This document shows positions 7,120-12,434 of a DNA stretch of 12,434 nt, one piece after another. The position numbers and the translations under genes were made by a program. The notes beneath the pieces were generated by a model. The model saw only the letters and a list, made by a program, of their open reading frames with translations. It did not search any database and was not told the origin of the DNA. Source of the DNA: Campylobacteraceae bacterium (GTDB lineage Bacteria > Campylobacterota > Campylobacteria > Campylobacterales > Sulfurospirillaceae); NCBI GenBank assembly GCA_019162915.1, contig JAFLKZ010000038.1, forward strand, positions 1 through 12,434, read 5' to 3'. Within the stretch, counting starts at the first letter, position 1. Every line of letters starts with the position of its first letter.

Positions 7120-8180
7120 AAATGTCGCTTGATGATGTCAAAAAAGTCTTCGATAGTCTTTACATGTAAGAAGTTTGAAACCAAATCAATGGCGAGTTTA
7201 TCGACTAAATGGTAAGCTTCTTCTTTTTTACTTTGATTTGAAATTGCCTCTAAAGGTTTGGCTTTGGCAGGTACTACCAAACGACGATAAAGTTCTGCTC
7301 CACAAAATCCCACACTGGTTTGCAAAATAGTTTCATCGTGACCAAAACTTTTCCAAAGAGCGTTGATGGCTTCTTCCCATTGTACTTTTTTATCTTCATA
7401 TAAAGCATAAATTTCACCCAAAAGGATATGGGCGAAGAGATTTCCCATGTCAAAACCAATGGGCCCAAAAAAGGAAAATTCTGCATCAATAATGGCAATT
7501 TGGTTATTTTTAATCATCACTGAACCAGTGTGTAAATCCCCATGTAAAAGCGTTTCTTTAGCGTTTAAAAAAAGAGAAGTCAGCGTTTTGATGCCTAGTA
7601 TAAAGTCAGCCTCTTTGGGTTTTGGTTTAAAAAATGATGGGACCATGAGTGCTTCATGGTTGGCGATATGGGGAAAGCGAAAGATATAATTTTCACTGAT
7701 ATGTTTAAGCGTAGCATTTTCATAATAAGTAGAATTTTGAAGTGGTGGCTGATTGGCGTAAACTTTGTTTAAAAAATCTCCCAACTTTTCATATATATCT
7801 AAAGGAATGCGCTCTTCTAGCTGAACTTTTTGCAAGGTTTCAAAATCTTTTAAATCCTCCATTGCAAATAAAAACGCCTTCTCATCCGTATGGTAAAGTG
7901 TGGGAATATACGTTGGTGCAATAGTTTTAAAGTAAGTCATCGTGTGCATCTCAACGCAAATTCTTGTCTGAGGAAGTTTAAAATCCTCACCCAAAAGTCT
8001 AAGATAAGGCGGTGCATACTTGATGATAAGACTTTTTTGATCGGTATGTACTCGAAAGACAAAGTTAAGATTGCCATCGCCAATTTCTTTTACATGTAAA
8101 GGTAAATCACCCAATATTGACTTGAATAGGGGTTGTGAATCAACATAAGAATAAATCTTTTGATGCGTTATATTTTCCAC
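7101..8180 (-). CDS. S-methyl-5-thioribose kinase-like (MtnK-like) phosphotransferase
   Basis: MtnK phosphorylates the 1-OH of methylthioribose in methionine salvage. The 359-residue protein has the APH-like kinase fold with MtnK signatures. These are the glycine-rich nucleotide loop GDGNLNFVF (34-42), a Lys in IIKYA (54), a hinge-like MEDL (107-110), catalytic loop HGDLHTGSVM (213-222), metal-binding and fold-specific IDAEFSFFGPIGFDMGN (231-247), and a GAELYRR block (294-300) where MtnK has its paired arginines. After that pair it reads VVPAKAK, unlike the GLAHVAD usual in MtnK as I remember it, so the sugar may differ. The start is GTG at 8180, 2 nt after the cyclase stop, with GAGGAAG 7 nt upstream. 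No mtnA or other salvage gene is nearby. The overlap with the arsenosugar-type transferase suggests a 5-modified ribose as substrate; this is inference. True MTR kinase remains possible. Confidence 0.82.
   Translation of the reverse strand: MENITHQKIYSYVDSQPLFKSILGDLPLHVKEIGDGNLNFVFRVHTDQKSLIIKYAPPYLRLLGEDFKLPQTRICVEMHTMTYFKTIAPTYIPTLYHTDEKAFLFAMEDLKDFETLQKVQLEERIPLDIYEKLGDFLNKVYANQPPLQNSTYYENATLKHISENYIFRFPHIANHEALMVPSFFKPKPKEADFILGIKTLTSLFLNAKETLLHGDLHTGSVMIKNNQIAIIDAEFSFFGPIGFDMGNLFAHILLGEIYALYEDKKVQWEEAINALWKSFGHDETILQTSVGFCGAELYRRLVVPAKAKPLEAISNQSKKEEAYHLVDKLAIDLVSNFLHVKTIEDFFDIIKRHLCTPMH
7160..7169. repeat. TTACATGTAA palindrome, copy 4
   Basis: A perfect copy near the 3' end of the kinase gene, reading Leu-His-Val (residues 338-340). 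Confidence 0.85.
8090..8099. repeat. TTACATGTAA palindrome, copy 5
   Basis: A perfect copy near the 5' end of the kinase gene, reading Leu-His-Val (residues 28-30). The flanks extend the symmetry to TTTACATGTAAA. Confidence 0.85.
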
Positions 8181-8182
8181 GC

Positions 8183-10414
8183 TTATACTTCCTCGTTAAA
8201 AAAACAGATTTGGTTACGCCCTTTTTCTTTGGCTTGGTACATCGCCATATCCGCTTGTTTGATAAGCTCTTCAATCGCATATGTTTCATCTTTGAAAATG
8301 GTGATACCGATGCTAACCCCCATAGTATAATTTCCCTGTGCGAGTGCGTAAGGTTTATTGAGCCGTGCGAGGATTTTCATAGCAACACTTAACGCTTGTG
8401 CGGAGGCTTGCTCTTTTTGTGAACCAAGATTTTCGAGCAAGATGATAAATTCATCTCCACCAAGTCGTGCAGTCATGTCTTCTTGTCGTGTGCAATCATT
8501 TAAACGTTTGGCTACTTGAATGAGTAACATATCGCCAGCATCATGCCCAAAAGTATCGTTGAGTTCTTTAAAATGGTCTAAATCGAGAAAAATAAGCGCC
8601 CCATAAATCTGTTCCCGTGCATTGCGTGCAAGTGTGCGAACGAGATTTTCTTGTAAAGCGTGGCGATTGGAGAGATGGGTTAGTGGGTCGCGGTAAGCGA
8701 GTTCTTGAATCTCCTTTTGAGCAGCCTTATGCAAGGTGATGTCATTAAAATTTGCCAGATAATGGGTAAGAATTCCTTGTGCATTACGAATGGCAGTAAT
8801 CGTGACATGTTCTATATATATTTCACCATTTTTACGTTTATTGGAAAGTTCTCCTTGCCAAAAACCTTTTTCGTTGAGTGATGCCCATAAAGCTTTGTAA
8901 AAGGTGACATCATGATTTCCAGATTTGAGAACACGAGGTGTTTTCCCCTCTATATCTTCAAAAGAGTAACCGGTTATTTTGGTAAAGGCTTGATTGACTT
9001 TGATGATTTTTTCTTGCGCATCAGTGATGATAATCGCATCTTCTGTCTCAAAGGCAACAGCTGAAATACGGAGTTGTTCCGCTTGTTTTTGGTCGTCAAT
9101 GTTGATATAAACGCCCATTAAAAATAAAGGTTCGCCCTTTGGCGTATATTCAGTGACACGACCTCTTACTTGAATCCATATCCACTCACCTTTAGGATTT
9201 TTCATGCGCCTCTCTATAAGGAACCATCCTTTTGATGCAATTTGTTCTTGAATAGAAGCAAATGTAGCTTTCGCATCATCAGGATGGGTAAGGGAATAAA
9301 TCATTTCGATGGAGGGCACAAAATCATTTTCACTGTAACCTAAAAGAAGATAGCATTGTTTGTCCCAGGTAAGTGCATTAGTAGAAAGATTCCACGTCCA
9401 TAAACCCGTTTGGGTCGCTTCCATAGCAAGACGAAATCTTTTTTCATAGTCAATTTGTTTCTTTTGACGCTCTATCTCACGCCAATTGCGTAAAAAGAGT
9501 AGCAATCCTAAAAATCCACAAAGGGAGATAAGCAAAGTGCTGACTAAAAGTACTTTATTGCGCTCTTGATTCCAATAAGCAAGGGTTACGACTTCATTCA
9601 TCTTTATTTCAACGACAAAAGGCAGAATTCTTGCAAGCCTAAAAGCACTTACAAGATGGGTGGATATTTTTTGAATATGCGCAAAAAAGTCATCACCCTC
9701 ATTCACCGTAGATGCAATGGGAGTGCAATGAGAGCTGCCTACATGTAAAGTACTATCGGTTGAAAAAAGTAACATTCCATCAAGTCTCCAAAATGAAACG
9801 GTACCATTTATGGGTGATAAAGCGCTGATGTACCTTGTCGTAAAGTAATCGGTGTTGAGTGACCCTACAAGGTAGTATTGTTTTTGTGCAAAGAAAACTT
9901 TTTTTAAGATGGGGATAAAACTAATATCTAAAGGAATGATGGGGTTTTGTGCTGTATCAAAATCTCGTCCCTCTTTAGGTACCCCAATGCGAAGCAACGA
10001 GCCATTGCCAAAAGGGATAGGGAGAAAATTATTGATGTCAATTTTTTGTCCCACGTTAGGGTGGTGAGAACTCACTTCAATAATCCCTTTTTCATTGACT
10101 AAAGAGAGTGAACGCAAATAAGGGGTATTTTGTAGTAAATCTTCAAAAATTGTGGATAGTATTTCAGGGGTAGTTTGCTCATTTCTTAGCAGTGGTATCC
10201 TATCCATTGTATGTTCGATATTTTGTAAAGTCTGTGCAAAATGCTCTTCAAAAGTGCGCGCATGTAGAGATGCAATATGTCGATGTGTGGCAATTGCTTC
10301 ATCTCGAAGGGAGGAAAGTGTGGCAGTGATGCCCATGATGCTTATTATAATCATTCCTAAAGTAGGTACAATATAGCCCCAATATCCGAATCGAATCAGT
10401 AAAGATTTCATCAT
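8183..10414 (-). CDS. Membrane sensor diguanylate cyclase (periplasmic sensor, PAS-PAS-GGDEF)
   Basis: This is a cyclic di-GMP synthase of about 743-746 residues. Counting from a possible TTG start at 10423: transmembrane helix 1 at about 14-36, a periplasmic region at about 37-288 (length and placement typical of a double-Cache sensor, but not recognised by a clear motif), helix 2 at about 290-311, PAS at about 328-448 (WIWIQVRGR), PAS at about 452-566 and GGDEF at about 572-746. GGDEF (655-659), the metal-site FLDLDHFK (612-619) and the I-site RxxD (646-649) are intact. ATG codons at 10414 and 10411 are likelier starts than TTG 10423. ATG 10414 begins 1 nt after the solute-binding gene stop, so translation is probably coupled. 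The second PAS and the GGDEF resemble the cyclase at 4373-5839, so the two are paralogues. It probably senses a periplasmic ligand, perhaps through the upstream binding protein. Confidence 0.92.
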   Translation of the reverse strand: MMKSLLIRFGYWGYIVPTLGMIIISIMGITATLSSLRDEAIATHRHIASLHARTFEEHFAQTLQNIEHTMDRIPLLRNEQTTPEILSTIFEDLLQNTPYLRSLSLVNEKGIIEVSSHHPNVGQKIDINNFLPIPFGNGSLLRIGVPKEGRDFDTAQNPIIPLDISFIPILKKVFFAQKQYYLVGSLNTDYFTTRYISALSPINGTVSFWRLDGMLLFSTDSTLHVGSSHCTPIASTVNEGDDFFAHIQKISTHLVSAFRLARILPFVVEIKMNEVVTLAYWNQERNKVLLVSTLLISLCGFLGLLLFLRNWREIERQKKQIDYEKRFRLAMEATQTGLWTWNLSTNALTWDKQCYLLLGYSENDFVPSIEMIYSLTHPDDAKATFASIQEQIASKGWFLIERRMKNPKGEWIWIQVRGRVTEYTPKGEPLFLMGVYINIDDQKQAEQLRISAVAFETEDAIIITDAQEKIIKVNQAFTKITGYSFEDIEGKTPRVLKSGNHDVTFYKALWASLNEKGFWQGELSNKRKNGEIYIEHVTITAIRNAQGILTHYLANFNDITLHKAAQKEIQELAYRDPLTHLSNRHALQENLVRTLARNAREQIYGALIFLDLDHFKELNDTFGHDAGDMLLIQVAKRLNDCTRQEDMTARLGGDEFIILLENLGSQKEQASAQALSVAMKILARLNKPYALAQGNYTMGVSIGITIFKDETYAIEELIKQADMAMYQAKEKGRNQICFFNEEV
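8188..8194 (-). promoter_or_regulatory. Ribosome binding site supporting the GTG start of the kinase
   Basis: On the - strand GAGGAAG ends 7 nt before the GTG at 8180. It lies inside the last codons of the upstream diguanylate cyclase, so the kinase is translated from the same mRNA and its GTG start is well supported. Confidence 0.7.
9739..9748 (-). repeat. TTACATGTAG, one-mismatch copy
   Basis: A one-base variant inside the second diguanylate cyclase gene, reading Leu-His-Val (residues 226-228 from TTG 10423). The same variant occurs at 11357-11366. Confidence 0.5.
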
Positions 10415-10415
10415 G

Positions 10416-11198
10416 CTACTCAATTAAAACAATGGGCTCTAAATGGTGCGTCCGTGCCGCTTTCCATAATCTCCCATCTTTTTTAATGGTCTTTATAAAA
10501 GACTCCACACGCTCCAAAAAGCGCTCTTCCCCTTGTGCCATTGCCCAACCATAAGGCGTGATGTGAAAAGGCTTTGTAGGACGGATAAGTTTTGCCCAAT
10601 CTCTTTGTTCAACCATGCGCATGCCAAAGGGAAAGTCAGTCATAAAAACATCAGCACGCCCCGATTCAACTTCTTGTTCTCGTGTATGAAGTGAGTCTAC
10701 GATAAGAAGTTTTGCTTTTAAAAGTCTTTTTTGCATGATTTCAACGTGGTATGTTCCTTTAGAAACAGCGACAATCACGCCTTCTTTATCAATGTCATCC
10801 CATTGTTGTATGCGTTTGCTACTTTTTGTGGCAATAGCGTAGATATCACTTGCAAGATGGGGCGTTGTTAAGGCGAGATGCTCCAAGCGTTGAGGGGTGC
10901 GACCAATAGCAAACATTGCTATATCACACTTCTTTGTCTGAATGTCTTCTATAAGTGTGGCAAAAGAGCTCTCGACAAAATCTACACTAACACCTAAATC
11001 ACGTCCTAATTGATAAGCAAGGTCAACATCGATACCTATGAGTTTTTGTGTTCGAGGGTCTACATAAGAGATACCATAATACTCAGGCCAAATACAAACA
11101 CGCATTTTTTTTGATGCTTCAATAGAAGAAAGTACATCCGCATAAGCCATTGTATTAATTCCTATTACTATGAAAAAAAGTGTTATAAATAAGCGCAT
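10416..11198 (-). CDS. Periplasmic family-3 solute-binding protein (amino-acid-type)
   Basis: The 260-residue protein has a clear Sec signal peptide (MRLFITLFFIVIGINTMAYA, cleavage expected after Ala20) and then one SBP_bac_3 domain. Landmarks are GIDVDLAYQLGRDLGV at 55-70, the ligand-carboxylate Arg104 in GRTPQR, VSKGTYHVEIM at about 145-155, and Asp188 in DVFMTD, which usually holds the ligand amino group. Such proteins bind amino acids or similar small solutes. No permease or ATPase gene is in the operon; the next gene is a membrane diguanylate cyclase. This suggests it reports ligand to the sensor rather than feeding a transporter (inference). The start is supported by AAGG 7 nt upstream. 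It is the first gene of the four-gene operon; its promoter must lie in the 189-bp divergent spacer. Confidence 0.9.
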   Translation of the reverse strand: MRLFITLFFIVIGINTMAYADVLSSIEASKKMRVCIWPEYYGISYVDPRTQKLIGIDVDLAYQLGRDLGVSVDFVESSFATLIEDIQTKKCDIAMFAIGRTPQRLEHLALTTPHLASDIYAIATKSSKRIQQWDDIDKEGVIVAVSKGTYHVEIMQKRLLKAKLLIVDSLHTREQEVESGRADVFMTDFPFGMRMVEQRDWAKLIRPTKPFHITPYGWAMAQGEERFLERVESFIKTIKKDGRLWKAARTHHLEPIVLIE

Positions 11199-11291
11199 AG
11201 TATAACCTTGTAGTGAGGTGATTTTATTTTATCATAATTTGCATAATCTGTTTATAAGATAGAAAACATTATTCACCTAACTCATGTAATG

Positions 11292-11306
11292 GCTTAAGGT
11301 TTAAGC
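11292..11306. promoter_or_regulatory. 15-bp dyad, possible operator
   Basis: GCTTAA and TTAAGC form a perfect 6-bp inverted repeat around GGT in the middle of the divergent spacer. A dimeric regulator could bind here and control both operons. Short dyads occur by chance in AT-rich DNA, so this is tentative. Confidence 0.3.
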
Positions 11307-11356
11307 ATACATCAAAAGAGTACATGACACTCACATTTTGATACTTCCCCATTCCT

Positions 11357-11366
11357 TTACATGTAG
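11357..11366 (+). repeat. TTACATGTAG, one-mismatch copy in the divergent spacer
   Basis: The only intergenic copy, 21 nt upstream of the rhodanese start and just before its ribosome binding site. It could act as an operator or be another member of the scattered palindrome family. Confidence 0.5.
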
Positions 11367-11387
11367 TAATTTTAGAGGAGAAAATCC

Positions 11388-11828
11388 ATGAAGATTACAC
11401 AATGGCTAGTCTTGCCTTTGGCACTTTTACTATTTATCGGTTGCGGTGGCAAAGTCAAAGAAAATCCAAAATACAACTATATTACAGCTGATGAAACGGC
11501 AAAGTTGATGCGTGAAGATGCGTCTAAATTATTTTTGGTCGATATCCAAGAAAAAGCAGATTTTACAGAAGAACATCTCAAAGGTGCAATTTCTACGTAT
11601 GCATATCCTGTTAAAACAGAAGAAGAAAAAGCACGTTTAGGGGCACTTCTTGCAGACATCAAGCCTCATCAAAAAGTAATTATCATCTGTCCAAGAGGCG
11701 GTGGAGGAGCTGATCGTGCTTATGATTTTTATCTTGACAAAGGGGTGAAAAAAGAGAATCTTTTAACCCTTAAAGGCGGTCAATTTGAATGGCCAAGGGA
11801 TAAAATCAAAGACGTGTTAGACAAATAA
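11388..11828 (+). CDS. Rhodanese-like domain lipoprotein
   Basis: The 146-residue protein has a lipoprotein signal (hydrophobic 7-18, then lipidation Cys19 in LFIGCGGK), so it is probably anchored in a membrane facing the periplasm. A single rhodanese domain covers about 30-146. The active loop is CPRGGGGADR (101-110), with Cys101 as the sulfur or selenium carrier. The glycine-rich loop followed by GGQFEWP (130-136) marks a distinct subfamily. Rhodanese domains move sulfane sulfur between thiols, and some handle selenium or arsenic oxyanions. The true donor and acceptor are not evident. AGAGGAG 7 nt upstream supports the start. The stop codon shares a base with the next start (TAATG), so it is co-transcribed with the VTT membrane protein. 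It is divergent from the operon with the arsenosugar-type transferase, which suggests but does not prove shared function. Confidence 0.88.
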   Translation: MKITQWLVLPLALLLFIGCGGKVKENPKYNYITADETAKLMREDASKLFLVDIQEKADFTEEHLKGAISTYAYPVKTEEEKARLGALLADIKPHQKVIIICPRGGGGADRAYDFYLDKGVKKENLLTLKGGQFEWPRDKIKDVLDK

Positions 11829-12434
11829 TGTCGAAAAACTTTAAACGAGGGATAGTGCTTTTAGGCAGTATCTCTTTACTTCTTTTTATCCCACAGACGC
11901 GAAACTATTTTTTTACCCTTATTGACCTTTTTCAAGGTCTTGATATTGAAAAAATCAAAGCCTACATTCTCTCCTTTGGACTCTTAGCCCCTTTAGTTTC
12001 GTTTGGCTTAATGGTTTTTCAATCTGTTCTTGCACCTCTTCCTGCTTTTTTGATTACGTTTGCCAATGCCGCACTTTTTGGGTGGGTTTATGGTGCTATA
12101 TTGTCGTGGGTCAGTGCGATGGCAGGAGCGCTGCTTTGCTTTTACATTGCTAAGATTTTAGGGCGTGAAGTTGTCGAAAAGCTGACCAGTAAAATGGCGT
12201 TAGAAATAGTAGATACTTTTTTTGCAAAACATGGCGTTTATGCGATTTTAATTGCACGGCTTTTGCCTTTTATCTCTTTTGATATCGTGAGTTACGCTGC
12301 AGGTTTGACAAGTATGCGTTTGGGTTCATTTTTAGTGGCAACAGGCATCGGTCAACTTCCTGCAACTTTGGTTTATTCCTATGCGGGTGAGATGCTTAGC
12401 GGTGGACTTCAAACGGCTGTTTATGGGATGTTGA
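11828..12434 (+). CDS. TVP38/TMEM64 (VTT/SNARE-associated) family membrane protein, 3' end cut by window edge
   Basis: The ATG overlaps the previous stop by one base (TAATG), and the frame stays open for 202 codons to the right edge. The protein is hydrophobic throughout: one helix near residues 9-22, then helices around about 52-75, 80-105, 138-160 and 172-192. The family's central block is visible: ARLLPFISFDIVSYAAG at about 150-166, then SMRLGSFLVATGIGQLP. VTT-domain relatives include DedA proteins and eukaryotic TMEM41B/VMP1, which move lipids across bilayers; the bacterial TVP38/YdjX branch is poorly characterised. It often lies near metal, sulfur or redox-related genes, but that is a general impression. 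There is no clear ribosome binding site of its own, so translational coupling to the rhodanese gene is likely. More operon genes probably follow beyond the edge. Confidence 0.88.
   Translation, partial: MSKNFKRGIVLLGSISLLLFIPQTRNYFFTLIDLFQGLDIEKIKAYILSFGLLAPLVSFGLMVFQSVLAPLPAFLITFANAALFGWVYGAILSWVSAMAGALLCFYIAKILGREVVEKLTSKMALEIVDTFFAKHGVYAILIARLLPFISFDIVSYAAGLTSMRLGSFLVATGIGQLPATLVYSYAGEMLSGGLQTAVYGML

Larger units (their letters stand above)
11199..11387. promoter_or_regulatory. Divergent promoter region between the solute-binding and rhodanese operons
   Basis: This 189-bp AT-rich spacer must hold both divergent promoters. I see no pair of consensus -35/-10 boxes good enough to place either. 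Visible elements are a 6-bp inverted repeat GCTTAA-GGT-TTAAGC (11292-11306), a longer-range pair ATCAAAA (11311-11317) / TTTTGAT (11336-11342), the palindrome-like TTACATGTAG (11357-11366), and ribosome binding sites at each end (AAGG on the - strand at 11206-11209; AGAGGAG on the + strand at 11374-11380). Confidence 0.55.

Noticed and set aside
7447..8392. Open + strand frames opposite the kinase and cyclase genes
   Set aside because: They are antisense to genes with clear motifs, lack ribosome binding sites and look like random translations.
8805..8810. Further ACATGT hexamers (8805, 6839) as extra copies of the palindrome
   Set aside because: Their flanks lack the TT/AA arms; ACATGT alone is too short to count.
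1..12434. CRISPR array, tRNA, rRNA, insertion sequence or attachment site
   Set aside because: I looked for regularly spaced repeats, cloverleaf-like sequence, transposase motifs and terminal inverted repeats, and saw none.

Overview
The window is AT-rich, densely packed bacterial DNA. The style of the proteins, the AT-rich codon use and the gene set suggest a free-living Campylobacterota (Epsilonproteobacteria) of the Sulfurospirillum type. That placement is an inference from overall resemblance; there is no rRNA or other marker gene to settle it.

Left block (about 1-4204, + strand): the distal part of a type I restriction-modification operon. It holds a DUF1016/YhcG-type PD-(D/E)XK nuclease cut by the left edge, then the specificity subunit HsdS, then the EcoEI-type motor/endonuclease subunit HsdR. 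Neighbouring genes overlap by a few bases. HsdM is not in the window and is expected further left.

Middle (4205-5839, + strand): a 150-170 bp spacer with a good sigma70-type promoter, then a membrane-anchored PAS-PAS-GGDEF diguanylate cyclase. The start of its coding region contains a strong perfect inverted repeat. Its stop codon overlaps the stop codon of the convergent next gene.

Right block (5836-12434): a four-gene operon on the - strand (11198 down to 5836) and a divergent two-gene operon on the + strand (11388 to beyond the right edge). The - operon encodes, in order, a periplasmic family-3 solute-binding protein, a second membrane diguanylate cyclase (sensor domain, PAS, PAS, GGDEF), a methylthioribose-kinase-like phosphotransferase, and a single protein that fuses the two 'rSAM/selenodomain-associated' transferases (TIGR04282 and TIGR04283 types). 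NCBI labels those two families as arsenosugar-biosynthesis glycosyltransferases. The + operon encodes a rhodanese-like lipoprotein and a TVP38/TMEM64 (VTT) membrane protein that runs off the edge.

Reading as a whole: the kinase and fused transferase could act one after the other on a 5-substituted ribose. Such a sugar would be left after a radical-SAM enzyme adds a 5'-deoxyadenosyl group to an arsenical (or similar) and adenine is removed. The kinase would make the 1-phosphate, the N-terminal module would activate it with a nucleotide, and the C-terminal module would transfer it. This is inference; the radical-SAM partner (ArsS type) is not in the window. The same operon carries a periplasmic binding protein and a c-di-GMP cyclase that look like a sensing pair. 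A 10-bp palindrome, TTACATGTAA, occurs five times perfectly within 1.75 kb of the kinase and transferase genes, has near-perfect copies elsewhere in the right block, and has no perfect copy in the restriction block.
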